Shown: positions 9,090 through 17,263 of the stretch, piece after piece
How the letters are laid out: each line of letters starts with the position of its first letter
Position numbering within the stretch: the first letter of the stretch is position 1
Assembly: GCA_042088665.1 (NCBI GenBank)
Contig: JBELMB010000042.1
Span: 1 to 35,312 of the forward strand
Origin: JBELMB01 sp042088665
Lineage (GTDB): Bacteria > Pseudomonadota > Alphaproteobacteria > Rhodobacterales > Rhodobacteraceae
Direction: 5' to 3'
Length of the DNA stretch: 35,312 nucleotides
Notes under the pieces: generated by a model
Seen by the model: the letters and a program-made list of their open reading frames with translations, nothing else
Database searches by the model: none
Told to the model about the DNA's origin: nothing
Program-made: the position numbers and the translations under genes

Positions 9090-10085
9090 TCAGAGGCGCA
9101 CGCGGCTGGCGCGATCCTCTGCATCCGCCAGACGTGCCGCCGCTGCCGCCACTGCGAGGTCCTGCAACCCCACGCCCGTGCCATCAAAGACGGTGATCTG
9201 CTCGTCCGAGGTCCGCCCCGGATCGCTGCCGTTGATCACTTCGCCGATCGAAGTGATGTCGCTCTCGTCAATCAGACCCTCCGCCACGGCATGCTGCGCC
9301 TCACCCAGAGTGACTGACTGCGCCACTTCATCGGTGAACACCCGCGCAGCACCAAGAATATGCGCGTCGATCTCCTGCTTGCCCTTGGTGTCGGTGCCCA
9401 TGCAGGCGATATGCGTTCCGGGCTTGATCTGCGCGCGCATCAACAGCGGTTCAAACGCCGAGGTGATGGTGATGATCACGTCCGCCTCGGCGCAGAGCTG
9501 ATCGCGTTCGACCGCCTCGAAGGGCACGCCCAGCTCTGCTGCCACAGCGCCCAGACGGGGCAGCATGTCCGGATGCGGGTTCCAAGCAACGACCTTTTCG
9601 AAGGCACGCTGGCGCATGGCCGCCCGCAGCTGAAAGGTCGACTGGTGTCCGGCACCGACCATGCCCAGCACCTTGGCATCCTTGCGCGCCAGATAAGCGA
9701 TGGACACCGCCGACGAGGCCGCGGTGCGCACAGCCGTGAGGTAATTGCCCGCCACAAGCGCCGCCAACTGCCCGGTGTCGGGATCAAACAGGCAAACGGT
9801 GGACTGGTGGTTGGTCAGCCCGCGCGCCGCATTGCCGGGCCAATAGCCACCGGATTTCACGCCCAATGCCTTGCCGGCCCGGTCGAACCCGGATTTGAAC
9901 CCATACAGCGCATCCGCATGGCCCAGCGCCTCGCGCACCACGGGGAAGTTCACCGCGTCCTTGCGCGCCATCGCCGCGAAAACCTCTTTGACCGCCGTAA
10001 AGGCTGCCTCTGGGCCCACGAGGGCCTCGCAGGTGGCCTCGTTGACCACCAGGATCTCTCCGCCTGTCGGGGACCCGTCCTTCAT
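9090..10085 (-). CDS. bhcD: Iminosuccinate reductase (ornithine cyclodeaminase/mu-crystallin family)
   Basis: This 331-residue member of the ornithine cyclodeaminase/mu-crystallin family has a Rossmann dinucleotide-binding motif GMVGAGHQS at residues 141-149, the conserved lysine region GKALGVKSGGYWPGN (about 71-85) and TAVRTAASSAVS after it. In the beta-hydroxyaspartate cycle BhcD reduces iminosuccinate to L-aspartate with NADH, regenerating the amino donor used by BhcA. Assignment rests on position as the last gene of a complete bhcABCD set; family membership alone would allow ornithine cyclodeaminase or an ectoine-utilisation enzyme. The start has a strong AAGGAGAG four bases upstream. It is separated from bhcC by 156 bp containing GC-rich hairpins, so its mRNA level may differ from that of the upstream genes. 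Confidence 0.9.
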   Translation of the reverse strand: MKDGSPTGGEILVVNEATCEALVGPEAAFTAVKEVFAAMARKDAVNFPVVREALGHADALYGFKSGFDRAGKALGVKSGGYWPGNAARGLTNHQSTVCLFDPDTGQLAALVAGNYLTAVRTAASSAVSIAYLARKDAKVLGMVGAGHQSTFQLRAAMRQRAFEKVVAWNPHPDMLPRLGAVAAELGVPFEAVERDQLCAEADVIITITSAFEPLLMRAQIKPGTHIACMGTDTKGKQEIDAHILGAARVFTDEVAQSVTLGEAQHAVAEGLIDESDITSIGEVINGSDPGRTSDEQITVFDGTGVGLQDLAVAAAAARLADAEDRASRVRL

Positions 10086-10105
10086 GATACTCTCCTTACC
10101 GATGT

Positions 10106-10208
10106 AGCGCGGGGTTGACCCCGCGCTCTTGGCACAGCGCGACCTGGGGATGTCCCCCCTGTCCCCCTGTGCCGCCGACCCGATGAGACGCGGGGATCAC
10201 CCCCCGCG
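10106..10208 (-). other. Two GC-rich hairpins between bhcC and bhcD
   Basis: The first hairpin is a near-perfect palindrome, AGCGCGGGGT (10106-10115), TG, ACCCCGCGCT (10118-10127), directly before the bhcD ribosome-binding site. The second has a 7-bp stem CGCGGGG (10189-10195) / CCCCGCG (10202-10208) with a 6-nt loop, shortly after the bhcC stop. Neither has a T-tract, so they look like RNA processing or stability elements, or partial terminators, rather than a full stop. Confidence 0.6.
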
Positions 10209-10241
10209 CCCGGTGTCCTCAAACGCTCCGAGAGAGGCGTC

Positions 10242-11405
10242 TCAGTAGGCCTTGCCGCGGGCAGAGACCGGCCAAAGCGTCTCGACCTTGCCGCCGCGCA
10301 CACCCACGTACCAGTCATGCACGTTGCAGGTGGGGTCGCAGTGCCCCGGCACCAGCCGCAGCTTTTCGTTGATCGCCAGCACGCCTTTGGGATCCATGAC
10401 CACGCCATGCTCGTCCGAGCATTTGACGTATTCCACGTCATCGCGGCCAAAGATCACCGGCAATCCGCTGTCCACGGATTGAGCCTTCAGTCCGGCGTCC
10501 ACGATGGCCTTTTCGGCCTTGGCGTGGCTCATCACCGAGGTCAGCAGGAACAAGGCGTTCTCCCACTCGCCACGGTCGATGCGTTTGCCCTCGGCGTCGA
10601 GGATGCGGCCATAATCCGCGTCCATGAAAGCGTAGGAGCCACATTGCAATTCGTTGTACACGCCCGAATTCGACTCGAAGTAGTAGGACCCCGTGCCGCC
10701 ACCGCCAACGATGTCGCATTCCAGCCCTTCGGCCTTCAGCCCCTCGACCGCGTCGCGCACCATGGCGATGGACACGTCGACCTTGGCCTTGCGGTCCTGA
10801 AAGCGGTCCATGTGCTGCATCGCGCCCTGGTAGGCCTGAATGCCTGCGAACTTCAGCCCGTCAGCCGCGTCCACTGCCTTGGCGATCTCCACCACGGCTT
10901 CGGTGGTGGTCACACCGCAGCGGCCCGCGCCGCAGTCGATCTCCACCAGGCATTCGATCTGGGTGCCTTCCTTGACCGCCGCCGCGGACAGGTCGGCCAC
11001 ATTGGTCACATCGTCCACGCAGCAGATCGTGCGCGCGCCCAGCTTGGGCATCCTTGCGAGGCGCTCGATCTTGCGCGGGTCCCGCACCTGATTGGACACC
11101 AACACGTCATCGATGCCGCCGCGGGCAAAGACCTCTGCCTCCGACACCTTCTGGCAGCAGACGCCGACCGCGCCGCCAAGCGCGACCTGAAGCTTTGCCA
11201 CATCGACCGACTTGTGCATCTTGCCGTGGACACGGTGGCGCATGCCATGGGCCTTGGCGTAGTCGCCCATCTTCTTGACGTTGCGCTCCAGCGCATCGAG
11301 ATCGAGCATCAGGCAGGGTGTCTGGATGTCGGCCTCGTCCATACCCGGCAGCGCCGGCACGTCGTAGCCCACTTCGAGGTTCTCAAGGTCTGTCAGATCT
11401 TTCAT
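10242..11405 (-). CDS. bhcC: beta-Hydroxyaspartate aldolase (D-threonine aldolase-like, PLP)
   Basis: This 387-residue protein has the alanine racemase N-terminal-like PLP barrel followed by a D-serine dehydratase/D-threonine aldolase C-terminal domain. The PLP lysine is probably Lys62 in HRVHGKMHKS, and the metal-binding pair is His355 and Asp357 in PGHCDPT. In the cycle BhcC condenses glycine with glyoxylate to (2R,3S)-beta-hydroxyaspartate. I chose ATG 11405, which has GGGAGA six bases upstream. The in-frame start at 11453 has no ribosome-binding site and would add 16 unrelated residues. It is the third gene of bhcABCD. A 178-bp gap separates it from bhcB, with a small inverted repeat just before its ribosome-binding site. 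Confidence 0.93.
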   Translation of the reverse strand: MKDLTDLENLEVGYDVPALPGMDEADIQTPCLMLDLDALERNVKKMGDYAKAHGMRHRVHGKMHKSVDVAKLQVALGGAVGVCCQKVSEAEVFARGGIDDVLVSNQVRDPRKIERLARMPKLGARTICCVDDVTNVADLSAAAVKEGTQIECLVEIDCGAGRCGVTTTEAVVEIAKAVDAADGLKFAGIQAYQGAMQHMDRFQDRKAKVDVSIAMVRDAVEGLKAEGLECDIVGGGGTGSYYFESNSGVYNELQCGSYAFMDADYGRILDAEGKRIDRGEWENALFLLTSVMSHAKAEKAIVDAGLKAQSVDSGLPVIFGRDDVEYVKCSDEHGVVMDPKGVLAINEKLRLVPGHCDPTCNVHDWYVGVRGGKVETLWPVSARGKAY

Positions 11406-11420
11406 GGTCGTCTCCCACGT

Positions 11421-11436
11421 GTTGACGGCTGTCAAC
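11421..11436 (-). other. Inverted repeat upstream of bhcC
   Basis: Perfect 6-bp inverted repeat GTTGAC-GGCT-GTCAAC, 16 bases before the bhcC start codon. On the minus strand it includes TTGACA, so it could be a hairpin at the 5' end of the bhcC message or part of an internal promoter. The rest of the 178-bp gap (11406-11583) shows a repeated GATCTGGCC but no gene. Confidence 0.45.
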
Positions 11437-11583
11437 TTTGCGTTTGCAGTCATGATTTGGCGGGGCGCTCTGGATCTGGCCAGGTCTGCTGGTCCGATCT
11501 GGCCCCACCGGGTAAGGTCTTGTGCGACGGCGCGGGTTGTCAGGCCCCGGCTGCGTCACGGTCAGGCGACGGGCGCGCGCCCA

Positions 11584-12561
11584 TCATGCCTCTGTCAGCC
11601 AGGGCAGATGGTCGAGATCCACGTTGCCCCCAGTCACGATCACCACCACGCGCTTGCCGCGGTAGGTCTCGGGGTTCTTCAGGATCACCGCCAGCGGCAC
11701 CGCGCAGCTTGGCTCCATCACGATGCGCAGATGCTTCCACGTGATCTTCATCGCGTCGATGATCTCTTGCTCCGATGCCGTCTGGATGTCGCGCACGTGG
11801 TTCGAGACAAAATGCCAAGTGTTCTCTTTCAGCGGCACCTTGAGCCCGTCGGCGATGGTCTGCGGCGCGTCATCGGCGATGATGTGCCCGGCCTTGAAGC
11901 TGCGGTAGGCGTCGTCGGCCTGCTCCGGTTCGGCGGCGATGATCCCCACCTCCGGTGCGAGGTTCGACAGGGTCAGGCAGGTGCCGGAGATCATGCCGCC
12001 GCCGCCGATGGGCGCCACGATCAGATCCATGCCACCGGTCTGTTCCAGCGCCTCCAGCGAACAGGTTGCTTGCCCGCAGATCACCCGCGGATCGTTGTAG
12101 GGATGCACGAATTCACCCCCGGAGGCCGCCTGAACCTCGGCAAACACCGCCTCTCGCGAGGTGGTCGAGGGCTCACATTCGGTGATGATCCCGCCATAGC
12201 GCCGCACGGCGTCCTTCTTGGCCTGCGGTGCGGTGCGCGGCATGACCACGTTGCAGGGGATCCCCCGCCGTCCCGCCGCATAGCTGAGCGACAGCGCATG
12301 ATTGCCAGAGCTGTGCGTGGCGACGCCGCTCTTTGCGGCCTCATCGCTAAGGCCGAAGACCGCGTTGCACGCGCCACGGACCTTGAAGGCGCCCGCTTCC
12401 TGAAAGTTCTCGCATTTGAACAGGATCTCCGCACCGGTCATCTTGTCCAGATAGTCCGAACGCAGGATCGGCGTGCGATTGATGTGTGGTTCGATGCGGG
12501 CGTGCGCCTCGCGCACATCCTCGATCGTCAGCGCCTCGGCGAGGGTCATTGCGTCAAGCAT
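11584..12561 (-). CDS. bhcB: beta-Hydroxyaspartate dehydratase (serine/threonine dehydratase family, PLP)
   Basis: This 325-residue fold-type II PLP enzyme places its PLP lysine at Lys60 in EAGAFKVRGA. The substrate loop SSGNHALSLSYAA follows at about residues 104-116, and the phosphate-binding glycine loop PIGGGGM lies at about 187. In the cycle BhcB removes water from beta-hydroxyaspartate to give iminosuccinate, which BhcD reduces to aspartate. Sequence alone would read as a threonine or 3-hydroxyaspartate dehydratase; the surrounding bhcA, bhcC, bhcD and bhcR decide the role. The start follows an AGGAGG site, 16 bp after the bhcA stop, so the two are co-transcribed. Confidence 0.93.
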   Translation of the reverse strand: MLDAMTLAEALTIEDVREAHARIEPHINRTPILRSDYLDKMTGAEILFKCENFQEAGAFKVRGACNAVFGLSDEAAKSGVATHSSGNHALSLSYAAGRRGIPCNVVMPRTAPQAKKDAVRRYGGIITECEPSTTSREAVFAEVQAASGGEFVHPYNDPRVICGQATCSLEALEQTGGMDLIVAPIGGGGMISGTCLTLSNLAPEVGIIAAEPEQADDAYRSFKAGHIIADDAPQTIADGLKVPLKENTWHFVSNHVRDIQTASEQEIIDAMKITWKHLRIVMEPSCAVPLAVILKNPETYRGKRVVVIVTGGNVDLDHLPWLTEA

Positions 12562-12577
12562 CTCTGCCTCCTGTCAA

Positions 12578-13768
12578 TCAAGCTGCGGATCTCAGCGCCT
12601 GCGCGCCACCGGAACGGAAGTACTCCTGCGCCGCGGCCACGCCCGCGCCCAGAGTGATCGGGTAATCCAGATCGGCCATGGCCATCTCGATCGTGGCGAT
12701 CCCGGTCAGCACCATGACATCCGTCAAGCTGCCAAGGTGACCGATGCGGAAGGCCTTGCCCTGCAATTGTCCAAGGCCCACGCCGAAGGACATGCCATAG
12801 GTGTGGTAGGCGTGCTCCGTCAGCACATCGCTGTCAAAGCCCTCGGGCACGTAGATCGCACTGACCGTGTCGGAATACAGCTCCGGGCTTTTTGCCACCA
12901 GCTCCATCCCCCAGGCCGCCACCGCCGCACGCACGCCGCTGGCCAGCCTGTGATGGCGTGCATAGACGGCCTCCAGCCCTTCGGACATCAGCATGTCGAG
13001 ACTTTCGCGCAGGCCGTAGATCAGCGGCACGGGGGGCGTGTAGGGATAGCCGCCCTTGGCGTTCAGCGTCAGCATGTCACCGAAGTCAAAGAAGGTGCGG
13101 GACAGCTTCGCGCCCACCATGGCGGACAGTGCCTTTGGGCTGACGCAGACGACCGCCATGCCGGTGTGCAGCATGAACCCCTTTTGCGACCCCGAGACCG
13201 CCACATCCACACCCCAGGCGTCAAAGTGGAAGGGCACGGAGGCCAGCGAACTCACGCAATCGACCATCAAGAGCGCCGGATGCTGCGCCGCGGTCAATGC
13301 GCCGCGCACCGCACCCACATCCGACAAAACGCCGGTTGCGGTCTCGTTGTGGGTGACCAGCAGGGCCTTGATCTCGTGACCGGTGTCGGCCCGCAGCGCG
13401 GCCTCGAAGGCCGCGACCGGCGCGCCGGCGCCCCAGGCACAATCGATGATCTGAACGTCGAGGCCATGGCGCTGGCAGAGGTCGATCCATTTGTGGCTGA
13501 AGACACCGTAGCGCGCCACCAGCACCTTGTCGCCGGGCGACAGCGTGTTGGTCACAGCGGCTTCCCAACCGCCTGTGCCGCTGGCGGGAAAGAGCACGAC
13601 CTCGCCTGTCTTTGTGTCAAAGACCCGCTTTGACAAATCGCGCACCTCGGCAAAGAGCGGCGCGAAATCGGGGGCCCGGTGATCCACCGTGGGCATGTTC
13701 ATCGCATGGCGCAAACGTTCGGGGATGTTGGTCGGGCCGGGAATGAAAACCGGATGATGTTGTGTCAT
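12578..13768 (-). CDS. bhcA: Aspartate-glyoxylate aminotransferase (class V, PLP)
   Basis: This 396-residue class V aminotransferase resembles serine-glyoxylate aminotransferases. The N-terminal FIPGPTNIPERLR and the glycine-rich PASGTGGWEA (about 61-70) are typical. The PLP lysine is Lys196 in SGSQKGFML, preceded by the cofactor aspartate in LMVDCVSSLA. BhcA transfers the amino group from L-aspartate to glyoxylate, giving glycine and oxaloacetate, which is the entry and exit point of the beta-hydroxyaspartate cycle. It is the first gene of bhcABCD, with GAGGAG upstream of its ATG. It is divergent from bhcR across a 199-bp intergenic region holding three copies of an inverted-repeat box. The full five-gene set matches that described in Paracoccus denitrificans. 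Confidence 0.93.
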   Translation of the reverse strand: MTQHHPVFIPGPTNIPERLRHAMNMPTVDHRAPDFAPLFAEVRDLSKRVFDTKTGEVVLFPASGTGGWEAAVTNTLSPGDKVLVARYGVFSHKWIDLCQRHGLDVQIIDCAWGAGAPVAAFEAALRADTGHEIKALLVTHNETATGVLSDVGAVRGALTAAQHPALLMVDCVSSLASVPFHFDAWGVDVAVSGSQKGFMLHTGMAVVCVSPKALSAMVGAKLSRTFFDFGDMLTLNAKGGYPYTPPVPLIYGLRESLDMLMSEGLEAVYARHHRLASGVRAAVAAWGMELVAKSPELYSDTVSAIYVPEGFDSDVLTEHAYHTYGMSFGVGLGQLQGKAFRIGHLGSLTDVMVLTGIATIEMAMADLDYPITLGAGVAAAQEYFRSGGAQALRSAA

Positions 13769-13823
13769 GTGAACTCCTCGCTGTCCCTAAGGATGACGAA
13801 GTTTCAGAGGTTTGCAATTTTCT

Positions 13824-13838
13824 TGAAAACATTTTCCA
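13824..13838. promoter_or_regulatory. Candidate BhcR operator, box 1 (imperfect)
   Basis: TGAAAACATTTTCCA differs from TGAAAA-N3-TTTTCA at one arm position. It is the copy nearest bhcA, centred about 63 bp upstream of its start codon. Assignment to BhcR is inferred from position and similarity to boxes 2 and 3. Confidence 0.55.
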
Positions 13839-13876
13839 CTGAGCGAGAAAATCTGGTAAACGCTTGTCGCAATGAC

Positions 13877-13891
13877 TGAAAATGTTTTTCA
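13877..13891. promoter_or_regulatory. Candidate BhcR operator, box 2 (perfect)
   Basis: TGAAAATGTTTTTCA is a perfect 6-bp inverted repeat TGAAAA/TTTTCA around a 3-bp centre. It lies midway between bhcA and bhcR, 53 bp (about five helical turns) centre to centre from box 1. Confidence 0.65.
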
Positions 13892-13912
13892 TTAATCCGG
13901 CAAGGGCAAGTG

Positions 13913-13927
13913 TGAAAAATATTTTCA
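13913..13927. promoter_or_regulatory. Candidate BhcR operator, box 3 (perfect)
   Basis: TGAAAAATATTTTCA is again TGAAAA-N3-TTTTCA with perfect arms. It is the copy nearest bhcR, centred about 48 bp before its start codon, where a regulator could repress its own promoter. Confidence 0.65.
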
Positions 13928-13967
13928 TTGCACGCCACACCCGTTGCCACGCCCCCGGAGACCCCCG

Positions 13968-14843
13968 ATGACAGACGCAAAACGCCCCCGTGGGCGCCCC
14001 CGCTCCGCCTTCAAGGAAAGCTCTGCCGGATCGTTGCAATCGCTCGACCGGGCGCTGGGGTTGCTGTCGCGCATCGCCCAGACCCGTGGTGCGACGCTTT
14101 CGGATCTGGCGCGCGAAAGCGGCGTGCCCACGGCGACCACGCACCGCATTCTCGGCACGTTGCAGGCCCAGCGCTACGTCAGTTTCGACGAGGAACGGCA
14201 GGAATGGCGCATCGGGCTGGAGGCCTATCGCACCGGGCTCTCCTTTCTGGCGCGCAACAGCGTGTCGGAGGTCGGGCGTCCGGTGATGCGGCGGCTGATG
14301 GAAAAGACCGGCGAGACGGCGAACCTTGCCGTGCCTTCGGGGGCCGCGGTGGTCTTTATCGGCCAAGTGGAGACGTCGAACCCGATCCGGGCCTTCTTTC
14401 CGCCGGGGTCGCGCACGTCGATGCATGCCTCTGGCATCGGCAAGGCGATCCTCGCTGCGCTGCGCCCGGAGGCCCTGTCGGGTCTGCTCGAACAGATGGC
14501 GTTCGAAAGCTACACCGGCAGCACCTTCAACACGGCCGCCACGCTGGGCGCAGATCTGGACAGGATCCGCGCGCGGGGCTGGTCGTATGACCGCGAGGAA
14601 CGCTACCGGGGCATGTCCTGCATTGGCGCGGCAATCTACGACGGCGCGGGGGAGCCCTGCGCGGGCGTGTCCGTCTCAGGCCCCACTGCGCGACTGGCAC
14701 CGGACCGCGCCTGGGTTCTGGGCGAGGAAATCGTGGCCGCCGCGCGCGAGATCACCGAACTGTCGGGCGGGACATGGCCAAGCGCCGACAGGGCAACGAC
14801 GCAACCCGACGTCGAGGGTGAGGCGGGCGACCCCTCGCCCTGA
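13968..14843 (+). CDS. bhcR: IclR-family regulator of the beta-hydroxyaspartate cycle
   Basis: This 291-residue IclR-type regulator has an N-terminal winged helix-turn-helix (about residues 20-85, with TLSDLARESGVPTATTHRIL) and a C-terminal effector domain (about 95-265). In Paracoccus denitrificans the orthologous regulator binds the bhc promoter and is released by glyoxylate. The basic N-terminus (KRPRGRPRS) resembles an AT-hook and may add DNA contact. I chose ATG 13968, with GGAG seven bases upstream; a TTG eight codons earlier has no better site. The gene is divergent from bhcA. The C-terminal ~25 residues beyond the domain are low-complexity and probably disordered. Confidence 0.9.
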   Translation: MTDAKRPRGRPRSAFKESSAGSLQSLDRALGLLSRIAQTRGATLSDLARESGVPTATTHRILGTLQAQRYVSFDEERQEWRIGLEAYRTGLSFLARNSVSEVGRPVMRRLMEKTGETANLAVPSGAAVVFIGQVETSNPIRAFFPPGSRTSMHASGIGKAILAALRPEALSGLLEQMAFESYTGSTFNTAATLGADLDRIRARGWSYDREERYRGMSCIGAAIYDGAGEPCAGVSVSGPTARLAPDRAWVLGEEIVAAAREITELSGGTWPSADRATTQPDVEGEAGDPSP

Positions 14844-15303
14844 ACAGGGCCGCGCGTCGTTCGAAAGGCGCTTAACGGGCAAAGGTATCCGGGCAAATGC
14901 GTTTGGGGAACGGCAAGAGGGCTTGGTTGCTTTGCCGCGGTGCCCCATGCGCCGCCCCCCTTGCGATCGCGACGCGCGCGGAACTGCGCAAGCGGTGCCA
15001 AGGCCCCGTTGTTGTTCGCAACCCGGGCCACAGGGGACATGGGGGGGCCAAACCTGATGACACTGCGGCGCGCTCTGAGAACAGCACCGGTTCAACGCCC
15101 CGACCGCCGGGCCCTTGTTGGCGGGTCGTTGAGCAAATGCCTGCCTGTCGCCGCCTCAAAACACGCGCCGGCCAAACCTAAGGCGCCCGCCGAACCGCGC
15201 CCCTGCCTGCGCGACGAGCAGATCCCCGGCAAATCAGAAGTCCGGCTGTCGTGATGCCAACTGACCACTTGCCGAAGGGATTTTCCTGTCCTAGCGTCCC
15301 CCC
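14844..15303. other. 460-bp region without a recognised gene
   Basis: I find no gene I can support between bhcR and the desaturase gene. Short open frames exist but look like GC-driven chance. The last 35 bases contain TTGCCG (15269-15274) followed by CCTAGC-like bases, a weak candidate promoter that would place the transcript start almost at the desaturase ATG. Confidence 0.5.
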
Positions 15304-16287
15304 ATGCAAACATCATTTTCCCGTCGCGACTTGATCGCCCCGCAACGGCTGCGCACGCTGATGCAGCGCAGCGACATGTATGGCGCCCTGCAATTGGGCT
15401 CTCACTTTGGCGTGCTTCTGGTGACAGGCGTCGCGCTCTGGATGACGTGGGGGTCCTGGTGGGCGCTGCCGTTCTTCGTCGTGCATGGGGTGGTGCTGAA
15501 CTTCCTTTATGCTGGCCAGCACGAGCTGTCCCACGAGACCGTGTTCAAGACCAAATGGCTCAACGAGGCCTTTGGCCGGCTGATCGGCTTTCTGATGATC
15601 TTCCCGCGGGATTTCGACAAGATTCAGCACTGGGCGCATCACCAGCACACCCAGAACTGGGAAAAGGACGGCGAGTTGGCACGCGCGCCCTACACGCTGA
15701 AATCCTATCTTCTGTGGTTCTGGGGCCCGACCTATTGGGTCAGCCGTGTGGACCGGATCGTCCGGTTCTGCCGTGGCACTGTGCTGGAACCCTATGTGCG
15801 CCCCGAACAGCACGCCATCGTGATCCGCGAAGCCCGCGTTCACGCAGCGCTTTATGCGGGGATCGCTGTGGTGTCTGTCGTGACGGGCAGCTGGGCGGCT
15901 GTGATCCTGTGGCTCTTGCCGATGGTGGTGATGAAGCCGGTGCACCAGTTGCAGAACACGATCGAACATCTGGGCCTCAGCCATGAGGACAACATCCTCG
16001 AGAACACGCGCTCGACCCGGACCAATGCCGTGATGCGGTGGCTGTGCTGGCAGATGCCCTATCACACCGCGCATCACACCTTTCCTGCCGTGCCCTTCTG
16101 GCAGTTGCGCAAGCTGGATGCCGAAATGAAGGGGTCGGGCGCAGAGCCACACGCCATGGGCTGGATCGAGTTCCAGATCGAGATCATCCGCAAGCTCGCA
16201 AACAAGTCCGAAGCCGACTACCCCTACGACGAGGTCTGGATCGTGCCCCGCGGTGATGGCCGCAAGGTGCAGGTCGAAGCGGCGTGA
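15304..16287 (+). CDS. Fatty-acid-desaturase-family membrane di-iron protein
   Basis: This 327-residue integral membrane protein has the three histidine clusters of the membrane desaturase/hydroxylase superfamily: HELSH (73-77), HWAHHQH (109-115) and HTAHH (254-258). His214 and His222 may be extra ligands. Hydrophobic segments lie near residues 30-70, 90-100 and 180-210. These enzymes bind two irons and use oxygen to desaturate or hydroxylate lipids or other hydrophobic substrates. No Shine-Dalgarno precedes the ATG at 15304, and a weak promoter ends just before it, so the message may be leaderless. The next internal ATG at 15361 is an alternative. The stop overlaps the GTG of the following TIM-barrel gene, so the products are likely to work together. 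Substrate unknown. Confidence 0.85.
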   Translation: MQTSFSRRDLIAPQRLRTLMQRSDMYGALQLGSHFGVLLVTGVALWMTWGSWWALPFFVVHGVVLNFLYAGQHELSHETVFKTKWLNEAFGRLIGFLMIFPRDFDKIQHWAHHQHTQNWEKDGELARAPYTLKSYLLWFWGPTYWVSRVDRIVRFCRGTVLEPYVRPEQHAIVIREARVHAALYAGIAVVSVVTGSWAAVILWLLPMVVMKPVHQLQNTIEHLGLSHEDNILENTRSTRTNAVMRWLCWQMPYHTAHHTFPAVPFWQLRKLDAEMKGSGAEPHAMGWIEFQIEIIRKLANKSEADYPYDEVWIVPRGDGRKVQVEAA

Positions 16288-17132
16288 GCCCCTCTCTGAA
16301 GGTCTATCAATCGCTCTGGTCGATGCAGCCGCACGACCAGAGCGGCGCGATGCTGTCGCTGGGCGCCGTGGCGGACAAGGTGGCCGAGGCTGGATTTGAC
16401 GGGCTGGCGATTGATCTGGGCGCTGCGGACATCGCCACCGCCAAGGCCGTGCGCCCGCACCTTGACCGCGTCGGACTGACGCCGCTGATCGTCGCCTTTC
16501 CGCAAAGCGTCGAAGCCCTGCGCGAGGTGCTGATCATGGCCAAGGACTTTGGCGCGCCCTACGTCAATGTCATCGGCCAGGTCTTTCCCTTGACGGTCGA
16601 AGGGGCGATCCCCGTGATCCGCCGCTGGATTGAAATGTCCGATGAGGTGGGCATGCCGGTGCAATTCGAAACGCACCGAAATTGCATCACCAACGACCTG
16701 TTCTTCACGCTGTCCCTGCTGGACGCGGTGCCAGAGATGCGGCTGGCCGGTGATTTCTCACACTACATGGTTGACCGGGAATGGAAGCTGCCGCTGGGCC
16801 CCTTTGAAAAGGGCTTGCTGAGCCGCGCCATCGGGCGTTGCGACAGCTTTCAGGGCCGCGTGGCGAGTCGCCAACAGGTGCAGTTGCAGCTGGATTTTCC
16901 GCAACACGCCAAATGGGTCGACCTGTTCCGGGAGATCTGGGCAGAAGGCTTTGCCGATTGGCAGGCGCGCAACCCGGTGGGCGAAATGGTGTTTCTCTGC
17001 GAGTTGGGGCCGCCGGAATATGCCATGACGGACGCCACCGGCCGCGAGATGTCGAACCGCTGGGAAGAAGCGCTGGTGCTGAAATCCTGGGCCAAGGAGA
17101 TCTGGGAAGAGGTGCAGACAAGCAAGGCGTGA
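16284..17132 (+). CDS. Sugar phosphate isomerase/epimerase-family TIM-barrel protein
   Basis: This 282-residue protein resembles the xylose isomerase-like TIM-barrel family (AP endonuclease 2 fold). Conserved pieces are FETHRN at about residues 127-132 and AGDFSHYMV at about 155-163, which supply metal ligands in this fold, plus a late glutamate in CELGPPEY. The GTG start overlaps the stop of the desaturase gene by 4 bp (GTGA), showing coupled translation. The family covers sugar isomerases, epimerases and dehydratases, and the pairing with a desaturase-like protein does not identify the substrate. No other function can be supported. Confidence 0.8.
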   Translation: MSPSLKVYQSLWSMQPHDQSGAMLSLGAVADKVAEAGFDGLAIDLGAADIATAKAVRPHLDRVGLTPLIVAFPQSVEALREVLIMAKDFGAPYVNVIGQVFPLTVEGAIPVIRRWIEMSDEVGMPVQFETHRNCITNDLFFTLSLLDAVPEMRLAGDFSHYMVDREWKLPLGPFEKGLLSRAIGRCDSFQGRVASRQQVQLQLDFPQHAKWVDLFREIWAEGFADWQARNPVGEMVFLCELGPPEYAMTDATGREMSNRWEEALVLKSWAKEIWEEVQTSKA

Positions 17133-17263
17133 GGCCGTTGGTTGCCCGGTTGGGCCTCGCTGCACAGGCGTTTGCCTTGCCCGCACGTTGCCAGCACCTT
17201 GCCCCCAAGTTGCTCATAGAGCCTGCCTGACCGCTTGCGCCTGTCAGCCGCCCGTGCTGCGGC

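Noticed and set aside
14940..15254. 104-codon open frame after bhcR
   Set aside because: Arg/Pro/Ala-rich, no ribosome-binding site, and competing open frames exist on both strands, so it looks like chance.
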